A DNA stretch of 14,376 nucleotides from Anaerolineae bacterium (GTDB lineage Bacteria > Chloroflexota > Anaerolineae > B4-G1 > SLSP01): positions 1-14,376 of the forward strand of contig JAFGSL010000214.1 in assembly GCA_016934645.1 (NCBI GenBank), in the 5' to 3' direction. Positions 5,732 to 13,425 of the stretch are shown here, one piece after another. The translations under genes and the position numbers were made by a program. Below the pieces are notes generated by a model. That model was not told the DNA's origin and did not search any database. It saw only the letters and a program-made list of their open reading frames with translations. The number at the start of each line of letters is the position of its first letter. Position 1 is the stretch's first letter.

Positions 5732-8700
5732 GTGTGAATATGGTCCGTTGTCCTAAATGTGGCAAGATAAATCAGGATAGCAGCCTCTTTTGCAGCCAAT
5801 GCGGCGCAACGTTACCGCAAACGCGCATTCGTTGTCCCGAGTGTGGGACAATGAACCCGATCGGCAATGTCTTTTGTAGCCAGTGCAATACGCGCCTGCT
5901 GTCTGGCGAAATGCAATTGCCCGAAGAACCCAAACCGGCAGCAGAAGAAGCACCCGCTGGTGTGAAGGGTATTTCGCTCCCCACGTTACCGACGGCCAAA
6001 GAAGGTGCGCTCGAACCGGAGGAACTGCCAGATTGGCTGTTGGAATTGACAGAACAATCACTCGGGAAATCGACAGAGACGCCCAGCGCAGCAGAACCAA
6101 CACCATCAGATCAATTCCCGGACTGGCTTTCCAGCCTCACGGGTGACACCGCCGACAATCTCACGGATGAGACGTCAAATATCTTCTCGGTAGATGAATC
6201 CACCCCGGAGGAAGAATCTGCATTCTCCGAATTGCCTGACTGGTTTTCCGAACTGACAGGCGACACCTCCGCGCCAGGGGCGGCTGAACCGGAAGAGACC
6301 GCTGCCGACGCGACGCCAGATTGGCTAGCCGGCCTGCTCGAAGATGAAACGGCCGAGGGAGAAGTAGAAGCTACAAGCGATTTAACTGCAAGCAGTTTAG
6401 CCGCAAGCGGCTTGGAAGAAGCAGCGGAAGAAGAACCTGTCCTGGAAGAACTACCAGATTGGCTCTCCGATTTGACGCCCGAAGAACCCGCCACTGCATC
6501 AGTGGAAGACATCTTCGAGATGGCTCCGCCTTCATCGGCATGGGAGGCTGTCGCGCCTGCTGAACCTGCGCCCAGTTCACCGGACTTCGCCGCAGAACCG
6601 CGCGCCGAATTCCCCGAGTGGCTGCTTGCAACCGCCGTACCAACGCCCCCCGGTGAAGCCCCCATCTCACAACCGCTGCCCGAGTGGCTGTCGAAGAACG
6701 CCGAGGAATTCGCGCCAACTCAGGAAGCAGGCGAACCGTCCGACGCGGGTCAATTTCCCGCCTGGCTGATGAAAGGTGCAGAACCAGGTACAGTATCGGC
6801 TGCTCCGCGCATGCCCGCTTCATCTCATCCCGAGCCAGTCAAGATTCAGAAACCGGCGCATCCGGCGGTAGAAACTGTCCCCACCCCCTCGGCTGTTGCG
6901 AAACCGGAAGAAGCGCCTCAGGCAAGTGCGCCTGAATCAGGCGCGCCTGAATCAGGCACACCTGATTGGCTCCTGGGGATATACGAAGAAGAGATCGAGC
7001 CGCAGACTATCACGCCTGCCGCAGAAGTTACATCCGAAGCAGAAGAAACTGCTGGTGGTTTACCAGATTGGCTTGCGGGCATTTACGGCGAAGAAGAAGG
7101 CGAACTACAGGTCCCCATCTCCACAACGGAACCAGAGGAAACGGGAGACGAGACAGGTGAAGCTGCTAACGGTTTGCCAGATTGGCTCGCGGGCATTTAT
7201 AGCGAGGAAGAGGAAGAGCCGCTAGGTGCTGTTTTCACCGCGGAGCCGGAGGACGAGGAGATTGCGCCTGAGACCGCTGTGCCAGATTGGCTTGCTGGCG
7301 TTATGGCCGAGGAACCTATTCCAGAACAACCACAGGTATCTACAGAGGGCGAAGAAGCTTCGCCAGCTCCAGGCGAAACTGCAGACAACTTACCGGATTG
7401 GCTTGCAGGATTGGTAACTGAAACGCCTGCCGAAGAAGAGCGACCCACTCCCTTTGCCACAGAAAGCCCTATCTTTACCGAGGCAGCACCTGAGGAACCG
7501 TCGCCAGCTACTGCAACCACACCGGATTGGCTCAAGGGTGTGACAGCGGTGGACAAAGAATTAGCTCTCAAACAGGAGCACCCCGCCTTTGTCCCCAGCG
7601 AAGCAACTTCTGGCACATTTGAGGAAGAATACGAAGAACCGGTGCTCGAAGGAGGCGAAATACCGGACTGGCTCAAGGGACTAAAACCTTCTGCCCCGAG
7701 TTCGGTTGAGGAAGAGGCCGCCTTCATCGAACGTGTATCTGAGGACGAGTCTCTGGTGCGGGCCGAAGTGCCGAGCTGGCTACAAGGATTGCGTCCACCG
7801 GGAACTGGGCCTTTGCCGCCTCTGCCCGAAATGATGATGCCGGGCGCTGACGTTCCTCCCCCAGAAGAAGGAGGGTTGGTCCGTGCAGAAATTCCCGATT
7901 GGGTGCAGCAATTGCGCCCAGTGCCTTCCGCCAAAGGTGAGCAGCGCCCCCTTGAACTGGCGGAAACCGAAGGCCCGCTGGCCGGTTTACGTGGAGTACT
8001 TCCGAGTGGGTTAGCGATGGACATGCCCACGGACTTCCAACCCGCGCCGCCGCCAGCGATTCCGGAATCCATCGTAGCCCAGGCGCAACTCTGGCAAAAA
8101 CTACTCGAACAACCTCGCAGCGTACAACGCCCGGTCGCGCAACACCGTACACGTTCCGGCAAGGGCCAATTGGCAACACGCCTGATCGTGGCCGTGATCC
8201 TGCTCGCCGTGACGGTGCTCGGTCTGCTGTGGGATAATAACATACCACTATCACAGGCGATCATCCAGCCACATATCGAGCACCTCAGCAAGGCCATTGA
8301 TGCACTAGAGTCGGGAGACACGGTGATCGTCGCCATGGAGTACGGCCCGGCAGAAGCAGGTGAAATGACGACCCTGGCCGAAGCGGTGATGCAGCATCTC
8401 GCGGATCGAAATGCGCAGATGATAGTGGTAAGCACTTTGCCTGAAGGAACCGGTCTGATCCAAGGTCTACTCGAACCTCTGGACCTCACCAATAGCCTAC
8501 CGGCAGGTCAGACCGCTTACCTGTCCGGCTCATCGAACGGAGTAGCGCAATTCCTGAGCAAACCGGCGGAGGCCAAGATGATTGTCGTTTTGGCTGGCCG
8601 CGCTGAGCGTCTGCGATGGTGGGTGGAGCAGAATAACGCTACACAGGCATTACCAATGGCTATGGCCGTCAACGCGGCGACTGCGCCGTTGGCGATGCCC

Positions 8701-8898
8701 TACCTCGAAACGTCATCGGTAGTAGGCTGGATGGTGGGACTTCCTGATGTGGCGGCCTATCAGCAATTCCGGTTATTAACAAGCAGCATCCTCGACAGCC
8801 AACTCAACGCGCTGATGTTGACCCATTGGGCAGCGCTGGCTTTGCTGCTCTTCGGTCTATTCTACTACTTAGCTTTGGGCAAGAAGGGGGCCTCTTAA
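5728..8898 (+). CDS. Double zinc-ribbon, PDWL-repeat membrane protein (1056 aa)
   Basis: Two zinc ribbons come first, with CPxC/CSQC pairs at Cys8/11/22/25 and Cys36/39/50/53. From about residue 98 to 730 the chain is acidic, rich in Glu/Pro/Ala/Ser/Thr and surely disordered. It is punctuated by about 17 copies of a P-[DE]-W-[LF] motif (LPDWLLELT, TPDWLAGL, LPDWLAGIY, IPDWLKGLK and so on). A TM helix at about 815-836 (LIVAVILLAVTVLGLLW) leads to a 190-residue folded domain containing DTVIVAMEYGPAEAGE and MIVVLAGRAERLRWW. A last TM helix lies at about 1031-1050, followed by KKGAS. Zinc ribbons and motifs are probably cytoplasmic, the folded domain external. The many equal short motifs suggest a multivalent docking scaffold; the partner is unknown. 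It starts at GTG 5728, overlapping the previous stop; an ATG four codons later is an alternative. Homologous proteins seem common in Chloroflexota, from memory. Confidence 0.85.
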   Translation: MSVNMVRCPKCGKINQDSSLFCSQCGATLPQTRIRCPECGTMNPIGNVFCSQCNTRLLSGEMQLPEEPKPAAEEAPAGVKGISLPTLPTAKEGALEPEELPDWLLELTEQSLGKSTETPSAAEPTPSDQFPDWLSSLTGDTADNLTDETSNIFSVDESTPEEESAFSELPDWFSELTGDTSAPGAAEPEETAADATPDWLAGLLEDETAEGEVEATSDLTASSLAASGLEEAAEEEPVLEELPDWLSDLTPEEPATASVEDIFEMAPPSSAWEAVAPAEPAPSSPDFAAEPRAEFPEWLLATAVPTPPGEAPISQPLPEWLSKNAEEFAPTQEAGEPSDAGQFPAWLMKGAEPGTVSAAPRMPASSHPEPVKIQKPAHPAVETVPTPSAVAKPEEAPQASAPESGAPESGTPDWLLGIYEEEIEPQTITPAAEVTSEAEETAGGLPDWLAGIYGEEEGELQVPISTTEPEETGDETGEAANGLPDWLAGIYSEEEEEPLGAVFTAEPEDEEIAPETAVPDWLAGVMAEEPIPEQPQVSTEGEEASPAPGETADNLPDWLAGLVTETPAEEERPTPFATESPIFTEAAPEEPSPATATTPDWLKGVTAVDKELALKQEHPAFVPSEATSGTFEEEYEEPVLEGGEIPDWLKGLKPSAPSSVEEEAAFIERVSEDESLVRAEVPSWLQGLRPPGTGPLPPLPEMMMPGADVPPPEEGGLVRAEIPDWVQQLRPVPSAKGEQRPLELAETEGPLAGLRGVLPSGLAMDMPTDFQPAPPPAIPESIVAQAQLWQKLLEQPRSVQRPVAQHRTRSGKGQLATRLIVAVILLAVTVLGLLWDNNIPLSQAIIQPHIEHLSKAIDALESGDTVIVAMEYGPAEAGEMTTLAEAVMQHLADRNAQMIVVSTLPEGTGLIQGLLEPLDLTNSLPAGQTAYLSGSSNGVAQFLSKPAEAKMIVVLAGRAERLRWWVEQNNATQALPMAMAVNAATAPLAMPYLETSSVVGWMVGLPDVAAYQQFRLLTSSILDSQLNALMLTHWAALALLLFGLFYYLALGKKGAS
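6025..7920 (+). repeat. About 17 in-frame PDWL-type motif repeats
   Basis: By hand I count PDWL/PDWF/PDWV/PEWL/PAWL/PSWL at 17 sites, each preceded by L, F, T, V or I and usually followed by a small residue and a hydrophobic one (for example LPDWLAGIY). Linkers of about 20-60 residues are acidic. At DNA level most motifs use the same word CCAGATTGGCT or close to it. Copies at about 7063 and 7177 are also alike in flanking sequence, spaced 114 bp (38 codons), which suggests local duplication. Confidence 0.85.
6928..6957 (+). repeat. Perfect 15-bp tandem duplication in the PDWL linker
   Basis: The 15-bp unit GCGCCTGAATCAGGC occurs twice without change (6928-6942 and 6943-6957), encoding APESG twice. 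The unit is itself almost a palindrome, with the centre of dyad at the middle A. It looks like a recent slippage event that kept the frame. Confidence 0.75.
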
Positions 8899-8902
8899 CG
8901 TC

Positions 8903-9586
8903 ATGAGCATCGACATCATTGGTTTGATTGTGGGCGCATTGGTGACGTTGGTCATCTTCAGCTACCTGCTTGGCGACAACGTCCTCTATCGCTGGATGCT
9001 GGCCTTGCTCGTGGGAAGCGGCGCTGGCTATGTGATGGGCGTCGTCGTAAAGGTGGTGCTGCTTGATTGGTTCATCGCAGCCCGCGAGGCAGACACGCTC
9101 ATCATCCAAATCTACTACTTCGTCCCCGTCTTTTTGGGCATCCTGCTCATCTTCAAGAGCTTTTCTGCATCCAAATCATTAAGACGCCTATCCGTACTTG
9201 GCAATATCCCGATGGGCTACCTGATCGGTACGGGAGCTGGTGTCGCCATTGGCGGTGCACTGCTTGGGACATTGTTCCCGCAGATTGTGACGACCAGTGC
9301 GGCGGTGACGCTGGACAATCTGCCGTGGGGACTCGTGCGGGGTATCGTAATGGTGGGCGGCACGATTGCGGCGTTGCTCGTCTTTTCCCCGCGCCCGACC
9401 AGCAAAAACGGCGAGACCGCGCTGGCGATCTCCACACAGCTGTCGCCGTTGCGTCGTGTTGGCGAATTCTTCATCATTGTCGCACTAGCGGCGGCTTTTG
9501 CCGGCGCCATCACAACAGGATTGACGTTGTGGGTTGAACGGTGGTCGGCGGTGCTCAGAGCAGCGCTTTCTCTCATAGGGGGCTGA
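8903..9586 (+). CDS. Second six-TM membrane protein, function unknown
   Basis: The 227-aa product has about six hydrophobic helices, near residues 4-24, 31-52, 66-86, 102-126, 144-163 and 186-210. Gly-rich stretches occur in helix 2 (LLVGSGAGYVMGVVVKVVLL) and helix 4 (PMGYLIGTGAGVAIGGALLG). A polar loop with KSFSASKSLRR follows helix 3, and SPRPTSKNGET follows helix 5, both likely cytoplasmic. I recognise no family or catalytic motif. ATG 8903 lies 4 nt after the previous stop, with AAGGGGG as ribosome site. The gene ends 3 nt before the GlmL-type ATPase gene, so it is placed to provide a membrane partner for that soluble ATPase; this is inference from position only. Confidence 0.8.
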   Translation: MSIDIIGLIVGALVTLVIFSYLLGDNVLYRWMLALLVGSGAGYVMGVVVKVVLLDWFIAAREADTLIIQIYYFVPVFLGILLIFKSFSASKSLRRLSVLGNIPMGYLIGTGAGVAIGGALLGTLFPQIVTTSAAVTLDNLPWGLVRGIVMVGGTIAALLVFSPRPTSKNGETALAISTQLSPLRRVGEFFIIVALAAAFAGAITTGLTLWVERWSAVLRAALSLIGG

Positions 9587-9589
9587 TGG

Positions 9590-11365
9590 ATGGCTGAAGA
9601 GCGCACCATAGAATCGATCCTTGTCGCAGATTGCGGCACAGTCTTCACCAAATTGCTGCTCCTGGAAAGCGTGGAAGGTCGCTACCGCTTTGTGGCGCAG
9701 GCAGAAACCCTAACGACAATCAATCCCCCCTGGGACGATCTGAGCGTGGGTGTGGTCAACGCACTCGAGGAGCTTGAGCAGATCACGGGACGCACCCTGT
9801 ATGCATCCGGTCGTTTGATCACCCCGCAGCAGGGTCTGGAGGGAGTGGATGCCTTCGTAGTCATTTTGAGCGCGCCCGAACCCCTGAGCATCATTATCGC
9901 CGGCCTGGTGCGGGAGATGAGCTTGGAAAGCGCGCGCCGTGCCGCCAGCGGAACCTACGCCACCATCAAGACGGTCCTATCGCGCGAGGGGAGCCTCAAT
10001 TCTCCGCAGACGACGTGGTCACGCACAGTGCGTGACATTTCACCCGACGTGGTGCTCTTGGTCGGTGGCGTCGATGGCGGTGCGCGCCGCCCGGTGATGG
10101 AGCTGGCCGACGCTATCGCGTTAGCCGCTTCGATGTTGGAGCGTGAGCAGCGCCCAGTCGTGCTCTACGCTGGCAACACCGGGCTGCGCCCACAAATCAC
10201 CAAACTAATGGGGGATATCACGCACGTCGAGGTCGTAGACAACGTCCATCCCACGGTCGATACCGAACATCTCGGACCGGCGCAAAGCGCGTTGGAGCAA
10301 CTCTACGTCGACGAACGTATGAACACAGCCCCCGGCGCGGAAACCCTGCTTACCTGGAGCCGTCTCCCGCTGCTGCCCACGGCAACCGCTTTCGCGCGCG
10401 TCGTGAACTACCTTTGTCGTCGTGAAGGCAACGGCGCGGGACGCGCTGATCGCGGCGTCTTGGGCGTCGATGTAGGCGCGGCGACGACGACGGTGGCCGC
10501 CAGCTTCGAGGATCGCTCGTATGTGACGATTTATGACAAGGGCATCGCTTACGGCCCATTGGAGTGGATCCAGGAGCATGACGCGGCATCGCTGCTGCAA
10601 TGGCTGCCCGAAGAGATGGAAGAAGAGGAATTATTGGTATTGTTGCACAACCGCGAGTTACGCCCATGGACCGTTCCACAAGATCCGCGTGAATTGTGGG
10701 TGGAACAAGCTGTAGTACGGGAAATGCTGCATTCGGCGTTGAATGTGGCGCGCCCGACATGGGATGCCGGTGAAATCAATGCTGTGCCGGGAATGTTGCC
10801 CGGTGTCGATCCCATTCTCATTTCCGGCGGCGGATTGGTCCACATGCCGCGTCCTGGGCAGGCGCTTTTGATTACCCTGGACGGGCTGCAGCCGACCGGC
10901 ATTTCCACCATCCTGCTGGACGTCAACCGCGCCGCACCCGCACTGGGAGCGGTAGCTGGTCTGAAACCCTTGGCTGCAGCCTCGGCACTGGAAGCAGGCG
11001 CGTCTGGATCGGGTGTCCTCGTTTCCCTGGGCACCGTTATCTCGCCTATGGGCAAAGCGCGCCCGGGCGAGGTGGTGATGCGGATGCGCATCACCTACGA
11101 GGATGGTGGTATGCTGGACGTTGAAGCGCGCTACGGCGACATCGAAATCTGGCCACTGCTACCTGGCCAGAAAGCCACCCTGGAACTGCGTCCCAACCGG
11201 CGTTTCGACGTGGGTCTGGGCTTTGGACGCGGCGGAAAGGTACAGGCCATCGGGGGTCTGGTAGGGCTAATCGTGGATGCACGTGGACGTCCCCTGACCC
11301 TGCCCGAGGATCCAGAGAGCCGGCGGCGCATGCTGCACGGATGGATTTGGGACGTGGGAGGTTAG
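9590..11365 (+). CDS. GlmL/MutL-family ASKHA ATPase with C-terminal extension
   Basis: The 591-aa protein belongs to the family annotated as glutamate mutase L (MutL/GlmL), relatives of actin/Hsp70-fold ATPases. The first phosphate-binding loop is LVADCGTVFTK (residues 11-21), a VLLVGGVDGGARRPVMELA segment lies at 155-173, a second phosphate loop GVLGVDVGAATTTVA is at 289-303, and SGGGLVHMPRPGQAL at 412-426 resembles the adenosine-binding part. In its classical setting GlmL accompanies B12-dependent glutamate mutase, but no mutase or B12 subunit is encoded here. After about residue 460 there is a beta-rich extension including GEVVMRMRITYEDGG (493-507) and GLIVDARGRPLTLP (559-572); I recall the classical proteins as shorter. 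No signal or TM segment is present, so it is cytoplasmic. ATG 9590 follows an AGGGGG ribosome site, 3 nt after the previous stop. Confidence 0.88.
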   Translation: MAEERTIESILVADCGTVFTKLLLLESVEGRYRFVAQAETLTTINPPWDDLSVGVVNALEELEQITGRTLYASGRLITPQQGLEGVDAFVVILSAPEPLSIIIAGLVREMSLESARRAASGTYATIKTVLSREGSLNSPQTTWSRTVRDISPDVVLLVGGVDGGARRPVMELADAIALAASMLEREQRPVVLYAGNTGLRPQITKLMGDITHVEVVDNVHPTVDTEHLGPAQSALEQLYVDERMNTAPGAETLLTWSRLPLLPTATAFARVVNYLCRREGNGAGRADRGVLGVDVGAATTTVAASFEDRSYVTIYDKGIAYGPLEWIQEHDAASLLQWLPEEMEEEELLVLLHNRELRPWTVPQDPRELWVEQAVVREMLHSALNVARPTWDAGEINAVPGMLPGVDPILISGGGLVHMPRPGQALLITLDGLQPTGISTILLDVNRAAPALGAVAGLKPLAAASALEAGASGSGVLVSLGTVISPMGKARPGEVVMRMRITYEDGGMLDVEARYGDIEIWPLLPGQKATLELRPNRRFDVGLGFGRGGKVQAIGGLVGLIVDARGRPLTLPEDPESRRRMLHGWIWDVGG

Positions 11366-11366
11366 G

Positions 11367-12419
11367 ATGTTCATCCCTTACAGTATTGTCAATCCCCTGA
11401 CAACGGTGCGCATCCCCCGGCGATTGCCGCGTCCCGGCGAGGTTTTGGTGCGCCTCGGCGAAGCGGTCGAACCGGCGCGCGTCGTCGCGCAGACGGTGGA
11501 ACCGGCTAATTTTTGCATCGTCGATGTAGCACGCGAGCTGAAAGTGCCAGTCAAGAAAGTCAAAGCGTATTTGAAGGTCAATCGTGGGGCAGCGGTTGCC
11601 GAAGGTGACGTATTGGCCTCGCGCGGCGGACTTGGCGGGCAGGTGTGCCGCGCCCCCATCAGCGGCGCGATTATGGGCAGCGGACGCGGGCGGCTGCTGT
11701 TGGAAGCTGAACCGCAGACAGTCCATGTCGCGGCAGTGGTCCCCGGGCTGGTCGTTGAAGCCTCAGCAACGGAGGGTGTGGTCATCGAAGCGACCGGCGC
11801 GTTTATGCAAATGGGCTGGGGAAACGGCAAAGAAGCCTTCGGCGTGTTGCGAGTGGTGGTGCGTGCACCACGCCATCCCATTCGAACCAAGCACATCGAC
11901 GCTGCCGCTCAAGGCGCGATTTTGGTCGGAGGATCGCACTTTGATGAAGAGACGTTAGAGCAAGCCATCGAGATGCAGGTGCGCGGGATGATCGTGGGCG
12001 GGATTCCACCGTCTATGGTTCCCCTGCTCGAAACCATCGAATTTCCCATCGTAACCACCGAAGGCATCAGCACGGCGCCGATGTCCCAAGCGTTCTTCGA
12101 TCTGCTGCGCTCGCTGGATGGCCGCGAAGTATCGGTTTGCGGGCGGATGCGGTATCGTTGGGGAACCGAGCGCCCTTACGTGATGGTTCCCATGCCGGCG
12201 CGCGGTGCTACGCCTGTGAATCCAGAAACCCCGCTGATCGTTGGCAGCCGTGTGCGGGTGTTGCGCGGACCATACACAGGCGTTTCAGGTACCGTGTCCG
12301 ACATCCCCAAAAGCCTGGTTCAATTGGAAACAGGTGCGCGCCTGCCAGGAGTCCAGATAGACCTGGGCGGCAAGGAGTTTGCCCTGGTTCCCTTTGTAAA
12401 CCTGGAACGATTGTTGTGA
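11367..12419 (+). CDS. Barrel-sandwich-like and KOW-like domain protein, last operon gene
   Basis: The 350-aa soluble product has three visible parts. Residues about 1-145 are beta-rich and Gly-rich. They contain a turn APISGAIMGSGRGRLLLE (96-113) between two strands, resembling the biotinyl/lipoyl-type barrel-sandwich hairpin; no lysine sits at the turn, so a modified cofactor is unlikely. Residues about 146-260 look alpha/beta: RTKHIDAAAQGAILVGGSHF, then IEMQVRGMIVGGIPPSMVPL and FPIVTTEG. Residues about 290-335 hold VGSRVRVLRGPYTGVSGTVS, a good KOW-type motif as in NusG, ribosomal L24 and L26. The N-terminal and middle assignments are by eye. No TM helix is present, so it is probably the cytoplasmic partner of the ATPase encoded 1 nt upstream. 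ATG 11367 has GGGAGG as ribosome site. It converges on the nucleotidyltransferase gene. Confidence 0.82.
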   Translation: MFIPYSIVNPLTTVRIPRRLPRPGEVLVRLGEAVEPARVVAQTVEPANFCIVDVARELKVPVKKVKAYLKVNRGAAVAEGDVLASRGGLGGQVCRAPISGAIMGSGRGRLLLEAEPQTVHVAAVVPGLVVEASATEGVVIEATGAFMQMGWGNGKEAFGVLRVVVRAPRHPIRTKHIDAAAQGAILVGGSHFDEETLEQAIEMQVRGMIVGGIPPSMVPLLETIEFPIVTTEGISTAPMSQAFFDLLRSLDGREVSVCGRMRYRWGTERPYVMVPMPARGATPVNPETPLIVGSRVRVLRGPYTGVSGTVSDIPKSLVQLETGARLPGVQIDLGGKEFALVPFVNLERLL

Positions 12420-12430
12420 CGCATTGACGT

Positions 12431-13267
12431 TCACATCCGGGTTTTCTCCAACATGCTTTTAGCACGAGCGATGGCCGGCGAGAGAAGCGGCCATCGCTGC
12501 GTATACCCAGGCGATAACATCGCAGCCAGTTCATCAAAGCTCGTACAACTCCGCGCAATCAGGTCGAGTATTTGAACCTCAGAATGCTCCGGGCTATCCC
12601 ACAAAAGCTGTTCCACCCATGCATTACCCCATCCCCCTGTACGATGAATTGTGGTACGTAGCGCCTGGTCACGCCGGAGCATTTGCAGCACCAGACAATC
12701 TCGCGCTAAGTCCAGAGCCAGGTGCAATCCAATCAGTAGATCGCTCCGCATCACTTTGGTTATGGCGACCGCGGCTTTGAACCAGAAGTGATCGGCCATG
12801 TTCGCTATCGTGGTGCTGGTGATATTTTCATAAGTGATAGCCGGTGGAGATGGAGCGATATGCTTTTCAAGCCCCGGCAACCTCGACCAGACGATGGTGC
12901 ATGGTTGGTGAAAAAGCGGTTTGTCACCTGCCGTGAGAGACTGCAACGCCGACTCAGGGATAAACACGAGATCGAAGCGTTTGAATCCCTCCAGGCACAC
13001 GCGCAAGGTTTTGGTGAAGGAGCCGGTGTGCCGCTCCACCCCCACCAGTTGTCCAAAGGGTTGCAACCATGTGGGTGATGTGGAGTAGCGTTCGATCGCC
13101 TGATCGTCCAGAATGATCTTAACGTCAACGTCGCTCCAGAAATCCGGTGTGGTATCCGCCGCAGCGAGTGAGCCGGTCAATACGAAAGCTTTCGCATCTG
13201 GTTCAGCGGCGAAGTGTCGGCTGAGTTGTTCCAGCGCATGTGTTTGCCAGGTGTATGGATTGTTCAT
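12431..13267 (-). CDS. ANT(6)/AadK-like nucleotidyltransferase
   Basis: The 278-aa product shows the polymerase-beta-type nucleotidyltransferase signature. GS at residues 32-33 (FVLTGSLAAADTTPDFWSDV) is followed by the metal-binding pair Asp46/Asp48 in SDVDVKIIL, and a third Asp at 99 lies in KRFDLVFIP. The spacing and the helical C-terminal half with DHFWFKAAVAITKVM and DLARDCLVLQML match the streptomycin 6-adenylyltransferase (AadK/ANT(6)) family, which transfers AMP to aminoglycoside hydroxyls. Chromosomal members from environmental bacteria may act on other substrates, so resistance should not be assumed. ATG 13267 follows a GGAGGG site about 12 nt upstream, slightly far. The gene is monocistronic by layout, convergent with the plus operon (11 bp between stops), and separated by 158 bp from the PKD protein gene. 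Confidence 0.82.
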   Translation of the reverse strand: MNNPYTWQTHALEQLSRHFAAEPDAKAFVLTGSLAAADTTPDFWSDVDVKIILDDQAIERYSTSPTWLQPFGQLVGVERHTGSFTKTLRVCLEGFKRFDLVFIPESALQSLTAGDKPLFHQPCTIVWSRLPGLEKHIAPSPPAITYENITSTTIANMADHFWFKAAVAITKVMRSDLLIGLHLALDLARDCLVLQMLRRDQALRTTIHRTGGWGNAWVEQLLWDSPEHSEVQILDLIARSCTSFDELAAMLSPGYTQRWPLLSPAIARAKSMLEKTRM

Positions 13268-13348
13268 AACGTTATGCTGCCCTCCGATGGACAGTCAAAG
13301 ACCGGCCATGGCCTTTTTGGGAAGTTATACTTTTATGAACCCCTAGAT

Positions 13349-13400
13349 GCCGTGCTGCATTCCGCGTAAACCGAGATGGATACGCAGAATACAGCACGGC
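13349..13400 (-). terminator. 20-bp stem hairpin downstream of the PKD protein gene
   Basis: Arms 13349-13368 and 13381-13400 enclose a 12-nt loop. In minus-strand RNA all 20 positions pair, 18 Watson-Crick and two G-U; read as plus-strand RNA the same two positions are C-A mismatches. It lies 25 nt after the PKD gene stop on that strand, so it most likely ends or protects that transcript. No U-tract follows, so it is not a textbook intrinsic terminator and may instead be a palindromic repeat element or an mRNA 3'-end stabiliser. Confidence 0.5.
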
Positions 13401-13425
13401 AAATGGCCCCAAGCCTAGTCTGTAG

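Noticed and set aside
7197..8492. Long minus-strand open frame (431 codons) opposite the scaffold gene
   Set aside because: It is Ser-rich low-complexity antisense of the PDWL/Glu-rich coding sequence (PDWL reads as SQSG on the other strand). The plus frame has zinc ribbons, TM helices and operon coupling.
12410..12445. Bidirectional terminator between the convergent genes
   Set aside because: Only 11 bp separate the stop codons and I find no stable stem with a T-tract on either strand; a 5-bp TGTGA/TCACA dyad is too weak.
13304..13318. GGCCATGGCC followed by five T on the plus strand
   Set aside because: Looks like a terminator, but the self-complementary stretch leaves at most a 4-bp stem with a 2-nt loop, and the plus operon ends about 900 bp earlier.
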